Below, one piece after another: positions 35,509-43,869 of a stretch of 64,000 bases of DNA (positions are counted from its first letter, which is position 1; each line of letters begins with the position of its first letter). The DNA comes from Mycolicibacterium sp. YH-1. GTDB taxonomy: Bacteria; Actinomycetota; Actinomycetes; Mycobacteriales; Mycobacteriaceae. The notes under the pieces are model-generated. The model was not told where the DNA came from. It did not search any database and worked only from the letters and a program-made list of their open reading frames with translations. The stretch is taken from NCBI RefSeq assembly GCF_022557175.1, contig NZ_CP092915.1, positions 7,130,001 through 7,194,000 of the forward strand, written 5' to 3'. Made by a program: the position numbers and the translations under genes.

Positions 35509-35946
35509 TCAGGTGGTGATCCGCAGTTCGGCACCCGGGTGCGAACTGAGCGTGACGACCACCGTGCCGCTGCCCGTCTCGAAGGTCGTGTTGGCGTAGC
35601 CGATGAAGCCGTAGTGCCCGTCAATCGTCGACACCGCGGTGATGTCACGACTTCCTGACGCGCCGGTGTCGAGATTCGTCCAGGTGGCTGTCACGGTGAG
35701 CGCACACGAACCGTCGTAGATGCCGGCGTCGTAGTGGATCGCCACCCGGACGCCGTCCTCGACGCGATCGTCGATCTGCACCGGCGCGACCTGGGCCTCG
35801 GCGCTGACGCTGCCGGCACACGTCGGGGACGCCACCACCGGGACCTGACCGAGTTGCGCGAAGCCCTCGGCCTGGGCCGTTGCCACCCACAACCAGGGCG
35901 CTGCCAGCCCGACAGCGAGCGCGCAGGCAGCGCGAAGCGGAGTCAT
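35509..35946 (-). CDS. secreted protein of unknown function
   Basis: 145 residues. A clear Sec signal peptide (LRAACALAVGLAAPWLWVATAQA) with cleavage after AQA near residue 26. The mature part is predicted beta-rich (VRVAIHYDAGIYDGSCALTVTATWTNLDT, GSGTVVVTLSSHPG) with two cysteines that could pair. No family recognised. It precedes the CDGP-like gene by 67 bp on the same strand; the two may form an exported-protein pair. Confidence 0.72.
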   Translation of the reverse strand: MTPLRAACALAVGLAAPWLWVATAQAEGFAQLGQVPVVASPTCAGSVSAEAQVAPVQIDDRVEDGVRVAIHYDAGIYDGSCALTVTATWTNLDTGASGSRDITAVSTIDGHYGFIGYANTTFETGSGTVVVTLSSHPGAELRITT

Positions 35947-35997
35947 ACCCCTGTTATCGCCGGTCGCGCAGGCGGTGTTAGCGAGGCGCGAAATCGT

Positions 35998-36852
35998 TCA
36001 CCGCACCAGAGTGGCGCCGCCATCGAGGCGTATCTGCTGTCCGGTCATGAACCGCGACTCGTCGGCGAGTAGATAGACAGCGGCATAGGCGGATTCCCAC
36101 ACCGTGGCGCGGCCCATCTTGAGCTTGACGACCTCGTTGTACGCGTCCTCGACCTGATCGGGGTCAAAGCCGAACAGGGACTGGGAGTCGTGATTGCCCA
36201 GCACGGAGTCGATGGGACCCAACATCAATGTGTTGGCGCGGATCCCGGCTCCGGCGTACTGCACGGCGGTCAGCTCGGTGATCTGGTTCAGACCACACTT
36301 GCCCAGGGCGTAGGGCATGATGCCGATGTTCAGGCCGAGCTCGTTCTTCATGCTCGCGATCGACGAGATGTTGACGATACTTCCGGTGGTGTCCCCGCTG
36401 TTCTTCTCCATGTACTGCGCGGCAAAGAGATTGCAGTAGTAGCAGCCGAGCATGTTGACGTTGATGCCGTAGTTGAAGTTCTCGACGGTCATGGTGTTCG
36501 ACTCGAGGTCAAACGGCGGGTTCGTCGCCACGCTGTAGACCATGCCGTCGATACGACCGCTTGTCGTCATCGTGACGTCGAAGATGCGCTCGCAGTCCTC
36601 CTTCTTGGCGACATCCGCCTCGACGGCATAGGCCCGGCCGCCCTCCGCGGTGATCAGTTCAACCGTTTCCCTTGCGGCTGCGATGTTTCGGTCGACGGCC
36701 ACCACCTCCGCGCCGTGACGCGCGGCCAGAATGGAGATGGCTCGCCCGTTGCCCATGCCCGGTCCGGGCTGCTGCCCCGCGCCCACCACGACGACGACCT
36801 TGCCGGACAGGTCGAACGCCCTGCGTTCCTTGTGCTGAAAGTCAATCGACAC
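35998..36852 (-). CDS. SDR family oxidoreductase of the P450 operon
   Basis: 284 residues. The cofactor motif is atypical, VVGAGQQPGPGMGNGRA, a longer glycine-rich loop than TGxxxGIG. NISSIASM supplies Ser, YALGKCGL supplies Tyr and Lys, and the ending MTGQQIRLDGG is standard. GTG 36852 has GAAGGGA 7 nt upstream; TTG 36867 is an alternative. It follows the ferredoxin by 36 bp, completing a P450-ferredoxin-SDR unit in which the SDR probably oxidises the hydroxylated product. Substrate unknown; steroid- or terpene-like alcohols are typical for such units. Confidence 0.87.
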   Translation of the reverse strand: MSIDFQHKERRAFDLSGKVVVVVGAGQQPGPGMGNGRAISILAARHGAEVVAVDRNIAAARETVELITAEGGRAYAVEADVAKKEDCERIFDVTMTTSGRIDGMVYSVATNPPFDLESNTMTVENFNYGINVNMLGCYYCNLFAAQYMEKNSGDTTGSIVNISSIASMKNELGLNIGIMPYALGKCGLNQITELTAVQYAGAGIRANTLMLGPIDSVLGNHDSQSLFGFDPDQVEDAYNEVVKLKMGRATVWESAYAAVYLLADESRFMTGQQIRLDGGATLVR

Positions 36853-36888
36853 GGTGTTTCCCTTCAATGAGTGTGAGATGCCTCGTGG

Positions 36889-37077
36889 TCATGCGTTGTG
36901 GATGGCGCGCTCTGGACAACCGGCGATCGCCTCGTTCACCGAGGCTTCGAGGTTCGCGGGTATCTCGGATGCAGCGGCCTCGGCGTAGCCGCCGTCGGTG
37001 ATGGTGAACACCGACGGGCACAACGCGGCACAGACACCGTGGCCGCGGCACGAGTCGTCGTCGACGAAAACCCTCAC
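36889..37077 (-). CDS. [3Fe-4S] ferredoxin partner of the P450
   Basis: 62 residues. The cluster motif is CRGHGVCAALCP plus a late GCPERAI: cysteines at 9, 15 (in place of a four-Cys set), 19 and 54, with His12 where a fourth ligand could sit. This is the short mycobacterial ferredoxin type that carries electrons from a reductase to P450s. GTG 37077 overlaps the P450 stop codon (GTGA), giving translational coupling. No ferredoxin reductase gene is adjacent. Confidence 0.93.
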   Translation of the reverse strand: MRVFVDDDSCRGHGVCAALCPSVFTITDGGYAEAAASEIPANLEASVNEAIAGCPERAIHNA

Positions 37078-38414
37078 TGCGTCGTGGCCCGAGGTTGGGC
37101 CGGGTCGACCGTGACGTGGATATCGGTGAGCCCGCGCAGGATGTAGGTGGGCACGTAGCCGTAGTGCCGGTCGTCGACAGGGCCGTGCACGGCGTCGTCG
37201 ATCCTGATCTCGGTGGTGCGCTCGAGAAGTCGCGCAATGATCACGCGGCCCTCGGCCCGCGCGAGCGGAGCGCCGATGCAGCTGTGCACTCCTCGTCCAA
37301 ACCCGATGTGCCGACGCGCGTTTGGCCGATCGGGATCGAATGTGTCGGGGTTCTCGAAGTGCCGGGGGTCACGATTGGCGGCACCGTAGTGGACCATGAG
37401 GGTCGTCCCTGCGGGGACGTCGACACCGCCGATCGTTGTGGCGGCTCGGGCCAGCCTGAAGTCGCCCTTGATGGGACTCTCGAACCGCAGGGTCTCCTCG
37501 ATGAAGTTCCCGATGCCCTCCGGGGCCCTGCGCAGCCGGCCCTGCAGCTCGGTGTCCTCGGCCAGCAATTGGAGTGCCGTGGACAGCAGCCGGACCGTGG
37601 TCTCCTGGCCGGCCGAGAACAGATTGGCGGCGACGCGGACGACGTCGATGACCTCAGGAGTGGACCCATCCGGGAACGTGGCGAGCGCCATCTCCGTCAT
37701 GACGTCGCCGCGGGGCGCCCTGCGCCGATCGTCGATGTAGTCGGTGAAGCGCCTGTAGAGGTACTCCAGCGGCGCGTGCTCCATGCTCGTGTCACCGTCG
37801 GTACTGCCCAGTGCCACATCGCCCGTGAGCTTCGCCGCGAGTTCTGCATGGTCCTCTTCGGGAACGCCCAGCAGGTCGGCGACGACGAGCAGGGCGAACG
37901 GGCTGCCCACTTGTCCGATGAACTCCCCGCCGCCTCCCGCCAGGAACGGGTCGAGCACCCGATCGGCGAGCCGCCACATGAACTCCTCGTTTTCCTTCAG
38001 TCGCTTCGGCGTGATCAGCCGCGAGAGCAGCGACCGATGCGCGGTGTGCTTGGGAGGATCGAACGACGGGAGTTGGTCACTGAAGGGCAGCCCGTCGCGA
38101 TGCGCGTCGATCAGCGCGCTGACCTCAGCGCCGTCCAGACCCTCCAGGGGAACGGGGAAACCCGGCATGGGCCCCGTCGTCGAGTTGCACGAGGAGAACG
38201 TCTCAGGATCCCCGACCACGGCCAGAACCTCGTCGTAGCCGGTGACGACCATGACTCCGTGTACGGGTTCGCGCAGAACCGGGCTCGTGTCCCGCATGCG
38301 TTTGAGCACCGGATACGGGTCCGCGATCAACGCGTCGTCGTGGAAGAAGTCGAGATCTGCCACCCGCCCCTCGGTGGGGCTCGTTGCCGTCTCCGGCGAG
38401 TCAACGGTCGTCAT
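37074..38414 (-). CDS. cytochrome P450
   Basis: 446 residues, soluble bacterial P450. The I-helix motif is AGQETT, the K-helix ExxR is ETLRFES, and the haem-binding loop FGRGVHSCIG places the cysteine ligand at Cys379. SFDPPKHTAHRSLLSRLITPKRL is the usual C-helix region. Electron supply is presumably by the ferredoxin encoded immediately after. The promoter faces the TetR gene across a 131-bp gap with three copies of a 16-bp operator-like sequence. CYP family number and substrate cannot be assigned from sequence inspection. Confidence 0.95.
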   Translation of the reverse strand: MTTVDSPETATSPTEGRVADLDFFHDDALIADPYPVLKRMRDTSPVLREPVHGVMVVTGYDEVLAVVGDPETFSSCNSTTGPMPGFPVPLEGLDGAEVSALIDAHRDGLPFSDQLPSFDPPKHTAHRSLLSRLITPKRLKENEEFMWRLADRVLDPFLAGGGGEFIGQVGSPFALLVVADLLGVPEEDHAELAAKLTGDVALGSTDGDTSMEHAPLEYLYRRFTDYIDDRRRAPRGDVMTEMALATFPDGSTPEVIDVVRVAANLFSAGQETTVRLLSTALQLLAEDTELQGRLRRAPEGIGNFIEETLRFESPIKGDFRLARAATTIGGVDVPAGTTLMVHYGAANRDPRHFENPDTFDPDRPNARRHIGFGRGVHSCIGAPLARAEGRVIIARLLERTTEIRIDDAVHGPVDDRHYGYVPTYILRGLTDIHVTVDPAQPRATTQ

Positions 38415-38441
38415 ATGCGTTCCTCGGGCTGGGGGTTTCTA

Positions 38442-38503
38442 CTGACCAATCGTACAGTTGTTACCTGACCAACCGTACAGGCCAGATCTGTACGGTTGGT
38501 CAG
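38442..38503. promoter_or_regulatory. TetR-type operator: perfect 16-bp inverted repeat plus an extra half-site
   Basis: CTGACCAACCGTACAG (38465-38480) and its exact inverse CTGTACGGTTGGTCAG (38488-38503) are separated by 7 bp. A third copy with one mismatch, CTGACCAATCGTACAG, lies at 38442-38457 in direct orientation. The array occupies the centre of the P450/TetR intergenic region, 28 bp before the P450 start and 42 bp before the regulator start, the classic position for a repressor of both. Confidence 0.82.
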
Positions 38504-38545
38504 CTAGAGTGGGCGATGTCAGTCATCCCACAGAGAGGCACCCGT

Positions 38546-39118
38546 GTGAGCAGCCACTCGACGGAGGACGGCGGGCCGACCAGGCAGCGCCTCATCGACG
38601 TCGCGATCGAGTTGTTCAAACATCACAGCGTCGCCGGCACGTCGTTGCAGATGATCTCCGACGAACTCGGCCTGACGAAGTCCGCGATCTACCACCACTT
38701 CCGCACACGCGACGAGCTACTCAGCGCCGTGATGGAACCGGTCGTCTCCGAGGTGAGCGCGCTCGTCGACGCTGCCGAGCGCCACCGCGGTGCCCGCGCA
38801 CGCGCCGACCACATGCTCACCGGCTACGCCGCGCTCGCCGCAACGAATCGCGAGCTGCTCCCACTGCTCACCGGCGACCCCGGCGTCGTCGCGCTGTTGC
38901 GAACGCGGGCCGAATGGGCGGCGGTCGTCAAACGTCAGATGGCCCTGCTCGCCGGTGTCGAACCCGGCCTGGGCGGCCAGGTGAAGGCGGCGCTCGTCAT
39001 GTCGGGAATCGCCTCAGCCGCGGGCGCCGACTACGGCGACGTGGACGACGCCGCACTTCGCGACCAACTGATCGCGGCCGGTCGGCGCACGCTCGGATTG
39101 CGCGCCAGTCGCGACTGA
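38546..39118 (+). CDS. TetR family regulator of the P450 operon
   Basis: 190 residues. The N-terminal TetR helix-turn-helix (TRQRLIDVAIELFKHH, SLQMISDELGLTKSAIYHHFRTRDELL) is followed by an all-helical ligand domain. GTG 38546 has AGAGAGG at 7 nt; the ATG at 38516 would place the start inside the operator region. Divergent from P450-ferredoxin-SDR, which it most likely represses until the P450 substrate or product binds. Confidence 0.92.
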   Translation: MSSHSTEDGGPTRQRLIDVAIELFKHHSVAGTSLQMISDELGLTKSAIYHHFRTRDELLSAVMEPVVSEVSALVDAAERHRGARARADHMLTGYAALAATNRELLPLLTGDPGVVALLRTRAEWAAVVKRQMALLAGVEPGLGGQVKAALVMSGIASAAGADYGDVDDAALRDQLIAAGRRTLGLRASRD

Positions 39119-39158
39119 TCCCGTGCCGTAAGCACCGGGTCGGGCTACCGTCGAACCG

Positions 39159-40664
39159 GTGACGGAGTCGCGATCGCGTCTGACCCGGCTCTGCGCCGTT
39201 GGAACCGTCTTGGTCACTCTCGCCGCGGTCCCGTCGTGTGGACAGTCCGCGCCTCCACCGCCGGCCACCGACACGCCGGCCACCAGCGCACAGGCCACCG
39301 GCGCACCGACAAGGTCCGCGCCTGCAGCCACCGCGGCCGTCGTCGCTCCTGCGGCTGATTTCGCACCTGTCGCCCAGCTCATCAACGACGCGATCGCGGC
39401 GCATCGGCTGCCCGGCGCGGTCGTCCAGATCGGGCACGCGGGCAAGATCGTCTTCCGCCAGGCTTTCGGCTCGCGCAAGCTCGACGGCGAGCCCGGGCTG
39501 AACGGGTCGCCCGCCCCCGCTGAGCCGATGACCGAGGACACGATCTTCGACCTGGCCTCCATGACGAAGGTCATTGCGACGACGACGGCCATCATGGCTC
39601 TGTACGAGCAGGGCAAGATCGACTTCGACGAACGTGTGCAGACCTACCTGCCGGAGTTCAACCCCACCAACGATCCCCGGCGCGCCGCGGTGACGCTACG
39701 CATGCTGCTCACCCACACCTCCGGCATAGCGGGAGATCTGAGCCTGGACGGTCCGTGGGGACTGGTCCAGGCCGACAAGGCCGAGGGCCTTCACCGCGCA
39801 CTCGGCGCATGGGTGGTGTTCGCTCCCGGAGAGCTCTTTCACTACTCCGACATCAACTTCATTCTGGTTGGCGCGATCATCGAGAAGTTCACCGGCGAGC
39901 CTTTGGACGAATACGTGCAGGGCAACGTCTTTGCGCCCCTTGGCATGTCAGACACTCACTATCTTCCTGCGGCCAAAGCATGTGGCCCACATCAGATCCG
40001 CGGAAACGCGCTCGCACTCGGCGCGAACCTGCCGTGGATGGGCGAGTGCCCGGAGGGCACGTGGAGCACCGCTCTCCTGGCGCGCGTCGCACCGACGGCG
40101 CTGGACGAGGACACTCCGGGCATCAACCCCGACTACGGCAACCCGCTCCGCGGTACCGTGCACGACCCGACGGCACGCCGCATGGGTGGGGCGACCGGTA
40201 GTGCCGGGGTGTTCTCGACGGTCAACGATGTCGGCCTGTTCGCACAAGCCCTCCTCGATCGCCTCGCCGACCGCCCGAGCGCGTTTCCGCTGAGGCAGTC
40301 GACCGTGGCGCTGATGACGACTCCGCAACAGCCCGGACACACCGAGGAACAACTCGTCGCAGCCAACAACGCCAACAGGGAAGCCATCGCGCCGAACTAT
40401 CCGGCCGTCAGCGGACAAGACCTCCGCGGATTCGGCTGGGACATCGACACCGCGCACTCCCGACCGCGCGGGCTGGTCTTTCCCATCGGCAGCTTCGGCC
40501 ACACCGGCTTCACCGGAACAACGCTGTGGATGGACCCCGGGTCAAACACCTACGTCGTGGTGCTGGCGAACGTCATCCATCAGCGCGGCGGTCCACCGAT
40601 CGCGAAGCTGAGCGGCGACGTCGCCACCGCAGCAGCCCGGGCGCTGCGTCTGTACGGCAACTAG
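39159..40664 (+). CDS. exported serine hydrolase of the beta-lactamase/PBP family
   Basis: 501 residues. Signal sequence with a lipobox-like VPSC (Cys27), an Ala/Pro/Thr-rich linker (30-65), then a class C beta-lactamase-related domain. Catalytic motifs: SMTK (Ser134, Lys137), YSDIN (Tyr and Asn) and GHTGFTG near the C-terminus. Such proteins act as esterases, D-alanyl-D-alanine peptidases or beta-lactamases; the motif set does not distinguish them. Follows the TetR gene by 40 bp on the same strand and could be co-transcribed. Confidence 0.88.
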   Translation: MTESRSRLTRLCAVGTVLVTLAAVPSCGQSAPPPPATDTPATSAQATGAPTRSAPAATAAVVAPAADFAPVAQLINDAIAAHRLPGAVVQIGHAGKIVFRQAFGSRKLDGEPGLNGSPAPAEPMTEDTIFDLASMTKVIATTTAIMALYEQGKIDFDERVQTYLPEFNPTNDPRRAAVTLRMLLTHTSGIAGDLSLDGPWGLVQADKAEGLHRALGAWVVFAPGELFHYSDINFILVGAIIEKFTGEPLDEYVQGNVFAPLGMSDTHYLPAAKACGPHQIRGNALALGANLPWMGECPEGTWSTALLARVAPTALDEDTPGINPDYGNPLRGTVHDPTARRMGGATGSAGVFSTVNDVGLFAQALLDRLADRPSAFPLRQSTVALMTTPQQPGHTEEQLVAANNANREAIAPNYPAVSGQDLRGFGWDIDTAHSRPRGLVFPIGSFGHTGFTGTTLWMDPGSNTYVVVLANVIHQRGGPPIAKLSGDVATAAARALRLYGN

Positions 40665-40710
40665 CGCCCTGCGTCCTTCCGACGCCGATCGTGTCGATGC
40701 CGCCCAGGGC

Positions 40711-41781
40711 TTAGCGGATGGTTCCCGCTCCTGGAATCAACGGCAGATCCAGCGCGGTGACCCACCCTGGCTTGAGCGCGTTGACCGCGGGCACCGCGTT
40801 CAACGCACGCAGGCCGGTGGCCAGGCAGCCGGCGGTGGCGGCGTCGCGGCCGCTGCCGTCAGTGAACCGGAACGCGGTCTCCTGGGTGATTGATGGCGAG
40901 CCCTCGATCTCGACCCGGTACACGTCGTTGTCGTTGCCTGCGGGCCAGTGCGGTGCGGCGTCGAGACCGATGCGGTTGACGTGCTCGAGCTGGATCCTGT
41001 TCTCCCCGCGGTACACACCGTTGATGGTGAACCTGATCGCCGCGACGTTCCCCGGTTCGATCACACCCTTGGCACTGTTCCTGGGCACGTCGGTGACCCA
41101 TTTCTCCCACGTGGTGGTGATCTCGTCGAGCTCGATGCCCACCGCGCTGGCGATCATCGGAACAGTTGCACCCCAAGCCATTACGAGGATCTCGGGGATC
41201 TCCAGCATCGCCTTGAACTCCGGCGGCCGCCCGATTCCCATCTCCTCCTCGTAATCACCCGCGTAATCGGTGTAGTCGAGAAGCTCGCTGGCGCGCACCG
41301 ATTTCACCTCGCCACACAGGCCCATCAGCGTCATCGGAAACAGATCGTTGGCGAAGCCCGGGTCGATGCCGGTGGTGAAGCACGACGCCCCGCCCGCCTC
41401 GCAGGCGGCCTCGATCGGTTCCGTCCATGCGGCGGGGTTCTGGCTCATCGCGGGCCACACCCACGGCGTCATCGCCGTCGAACAGACATCGATGCCTGCC
41501 CGCAGGAAGCCGCCGATCACCCGGATGTTCTCGTCCGCGTGGCCTGCAGTGGGCCCGTAGTGCACCACTGCGTCCGGCCGCAACGCGATGAGGGCCTCGA
41601 GGTCGTCGGTGGCCGTGATCCCAGTGGGTTCGATGCCGCAGATCTCACCGGCGTCGAGCCCGACCTTGTCGGGATTGCTGACCCCGACGCCCACCAGTTC
41701 GAACATGGGGTGCGGCATGATCTCGGCAATCACCATCTTGCCGACGACGCCGGTGCCCCATACAACAATTCGCTTGCTCAT
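40711..41781 (-). CDS. NAD(P)H-dependent amine dehydrogenase/dihydrodipicolinate reductase-like protein
   Basis: 356 residues. The N-terminal Rossmann fold starts VVWGTGVVGKMVIAEIM; a middle catalytic segment has AGGASCFTTGIDPGFANDLFPM, and the family continues with DYTDYAGDYEEEMGIG and QETAFRFTDGSGRD. This is the dihydrodipicolinate-reductase-like group that includes 2,4-diaminopentanoate dehydrogenase; actinobacterial members are common in steroid and xenobiotic regions without known substrates. ATG 41781 overlaps the SDR stop (ATGA), so the two are coupled. Longer frames upstream mirror the SDR. Confidence 0.85.
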   Translation of the reverse strand: MSKRIVVWGTGVVGKMVIAEIMPHPMFELVGVGVSNPDKVGLDAGEICGIEPTGITATDDLEALIALRPDAVVHYGPTAGHADENIRVIGGFLRAGIDVCSTAMTPWVWPAMSQNPAAWTEPIEAACEAGGASCFTTGIDPGFANDLFPMTLMGLCGEVKSVRASELLDYTDYAGDYEEEMGIGRPPEFKAMLEIPEILVMAWGATVPMIASAVGIELDEITTTWEKWVTDVPRNSAKGVIEPGNVAAIRFTINGVYRGENRIQLEHVNRIGLDAAPHWPAGNDNDVYRVEIEGSPSITQETAFRFTDGSGRDAATAGCLATGLRALNAVPAVNALKPGWVTALDLPLIPGAGTIR

Positions 41782-42557
41782 CGTGATAGCTCCCCTGCGT
41801 TGACCTGTAGGTGTTGTCCGGTGACTGCCTTGGAAAGGTCGGAGAGGAAGAACGCCACCGTGTCCGCGACCTCTCCGTCTTCTGCCATCCGCCGCAACGG
41901 GAATCCTCCGGCGATGCCGTCGAGCACCTCCTCGGGGGATACGCCGTCCGTCTGCGCCTTGTAGTCGACGTACATCTGGACCGGCGGGCCCCACATCCAG
42001 GACGGCACAACCATGTTGACGCGAATGTTGTCGGCGCCGAGTTCGTCGGCCAGGTAATAGGTCGCGGTCAGCAGCGCACCCTTCGTGGACGCGTAGCCGG
42101 CCTGAGACAGCGATGGCTTGAACATCGACTGCGAGCCGATGAACACCACAGAGCCGCCGCCCGCCGCCTTCAGATGCCGGTGCAACGCGCGCACCACGTT
42201 GTATGCGCCGAGCACGTTGGTGTCGTGGGCCTTACGCCAGTCATCGGGTTTCATATCGTGCAGTCCGCCCCAGGCGTTCTCGAACGCGGCGACCTGCACC
42301 AGCCCATGGACCTCCCCGAATCGGCTTGCCGCGGCGTCCGCGAGTTCCTCACACGAGGCCGGGTCGGTGATGTCGGTGGGCACCACGGCGACGCGTTGGC
42401 CGTCCGGGTCGAGTTCGGCGGCGATCGACTTCAGCTTGTCGTGGCTACGCGCGGCAAGAACCACCCGTGCGCCCTGCCTGAGCGCACTGGTCGCACATTC
42501 CCGGCCGAGGCCGTCGCCGACCCCCGTCACCACGATCGTCTTGTTCTCGAGAATCAC
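41778..42557 (-). CDS. SDR family oxidoreductase coupled to the amine-dehydrogenase-like gene
   Basis: About 259 residues. TGVGDGLG cofactor loop, QVAAFEN in place of NNAG, FIGSQS with catalytic Ser, YASTKGAL with Tyr and Lys, and an ending VTGQHLQVNAG. GTG 42557 (MILENKTIVVTG) is the first start before the Rossmann strand. Divergent from the TetR gene 54 bp away, whose palindrome lies between them, so this two-gene operon is likely TetR-controlled. Substrate unknown. Confidence 0.88.
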   Translation of the reverse strand: MILENKTIVVTGVGDGLGRECATSALRQGARVVLAARSHDKLKSIAAELDPDGQRVAVVPTDITDPASCEELADAAASRFGEVHGLVQVAAFENAWGGLHDMKPDDWRKAHDTNVLGAYNVVRALHRHLKAAGGGSVVFIGSQSMFKPSLSQAGYASTKGALLTATYYLADELGADNIRVNMVVPSWMWGPPVQMYVDYKAQTDGVSPEEVLDGIAGGFPLRRMAEDGEVADTVAFFLSDLSKAVTGQHLQVNAGELSR

Positions 42558-42581
42558 GGCATGAGTCTGACATGTTTGACA

Positions 42582-42595
42582 GCTTGAGTTCAAGC
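42582..42595. promoter_or_regulatory. short palindrome between SDR and TetR, candidate operator
   Basis: GCTTGAgtTCAAGC has 6-bp arms around a 2-bp centre, placed 24 bp before the SDR start and 16 bp before the TetR start. Position and symmetry fit a TetR operator for autoregulation and control of the divergent SDR operon. Confidence 0.55.
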
Positions 42596-42611
42596 AGTAA
42601 AGTCGATTCAA

Positions 42612-43214
42612 ATGAGTGCGAACGCAGCCAAGCGAGTGCCGTGGTCAGGATCGACGCCTGCGACGGCCGAGGATTCTCGCGAGCGCATCCTCGCCGCCGC
42701 GGTGCGATGTGTGGAAACCGTTGGTGCACAACGGGCAAGCACTGTGCTGATCGCGCGGACGGCCGGAGTTTCACGACCGACGCTGTACGCCTATTTCGCA
42801 AACCGCGACGAACTGGTCGAGCTGGCCTCGCAACAGGCCATCCGCCGAGTGGTTAGCCGCATGCAGGATCATTGTCGCGACTATGCGAGCGCGAGCGAGC
42901 GCGCAGTCGAGGCGTTGATCTACGCCATCTACGACCTGCGCCACGAGCCCGCGATGGACACGCACTTCGCGATCGAAGACGTGATCCGCGGGCCGCTGAG
43001 CCGCGACGAACTCTGGTTTGCCCGCCAGGCTTTGGAACCCGTCGCCGAACTGTCACCGACAGTGCACGCGACGATGGACGACGCCGCCGAGCTCTACAGC
43101 CGCATGCTGATCTCACTGCTCATTCGAGAGCCCATGGAAGCGCGCACCAGGGAACAGGACAGAGCGTTTCTGCATCGTTGGTGGCCGCGCGCGCTCGGCG
43201 TCGACGCGCCCTAG
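42612..43214 (+). CDS. TetR family transcriptional regulator
   Basis: 200 residues. Helix-turn-helix region SRERILAAAVRCVETVGAQRASTVLIARTAGVSRPTLYAYFANRDEL (about 22-67), then a helical ligand-binding domain. ATG 42612. It is divergent from the SDR/amine-dehydrogenase-like pair and is likely its repressor. Ligand unknown. Confidence 0.9.
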   Translation: MSANAAKRVPWSGSTPATAEDSRERILAAAVRCVETVGAQRASTVLIARTAGVSRPTLYAYFANRDELVELASQQAIRRVVSRMQDHCRDYASASERAVEALIYAIYDLRHEPAMDTHFAIEDVIRGPLSRDELWFARQALEPVAELSPTVHATMDDAAELYSRMLISLLIREPMEARTREQDRAFLHRWWPRALGVDAP

Positions 43215-43253
43215 CTGGTCCGTCGTTTCATGTCGACGCGGGCAGCACGACGC

Positions 43254-43868
43254 TCACGCGCCGCGCCCCGCCTCTGCCTCATCTGCTCGCGTCAGGCCGG
43301 CAAGGCCTATGAGGTCCTCGTGGAGCTCGAACCACACCGTGTGGTAGCTGTCGACGATGGGCTTCGAGACGAAGCCGTGCTCGCCGGCCGCCACCCGGTC
43401 CGCGGCCTTAACGAGACGTGTTCTGTAGTGCCCCAGTCGCGGTGCCACATCGGCGATCTGGTCGAGTAGCGGAAGTGCCCGCTGATGTAGGGCCTGCAGG
43501 CGATCGAGCACGGCACCGTCGTACTCGCCGTCGGTGTGGTCGTTGGGCTGGTCAGGGCCGCGCATCTGCCAGTCGGTGATGACTTCCCTCAGTTCGAGGT
43601 TGTGCTCGGTGAATGTGCCGTAGATCTGCTCCACGGCCGCCGTGTCGACTATGCGATGCTCCGCTGCAACGAGATTCGTGCACCGCGCGCGCCCGGCCGG
43701 TGTGATCCGGAAACCCCTGGGCGTCGCCGCTATCAGTTCACGGGTCACGTACTCATCCAGCTGCCTGCCGACGTCGGCGGCATCTGCATCCAGGCTGAGG
43801 GCGATGGTGTCGGGAGAGACCCGCCCCTTCATTGCGACGAGGCGCAGGATCGTCAGTTCGTCGATCAT
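43254..43868 (-). CDS. winged-helix protein, partner of the PPDK-like enzyme
   Basis: 204 residues. The first 75 residues look like a winged helix (ELTILRLVAMKGRVSPDTIALSL, VTRELIAATPRGFRITPAGRARC, as in MarR/PadR-like folds). The rest is helical with LELREVITDWQMRG and YHTVWFELHEDLIGLAGLTR. It starts one base after the PPDK-like stop codon, so the two are translated together. No named family; similar proteins accompany short PPDK-like genes in other mycobacteria as I recall. Could be a regulator or a subunit that senses the same ligand. Confidence 0.72.
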   Translation of the reverse strand: MIDELTILRLVAMKGRVSPDTIALSLDADAADVGRQLDEYVTRELIAATPRGFRITPAGRARCTNLVAAEHRIVDTAAVEQIYGTFTEHNLELREVITDWQMRGPDQPNDHTDGEYDGAVLDRLQALHQRALPLLDQIADVAPRLGHYRTRLVKAADRVAAGEHGFVSKPIVDSYHTVWFELHEDLIGLAGLTRADEAEAGRGA

Positions 43869-43869
43869 C

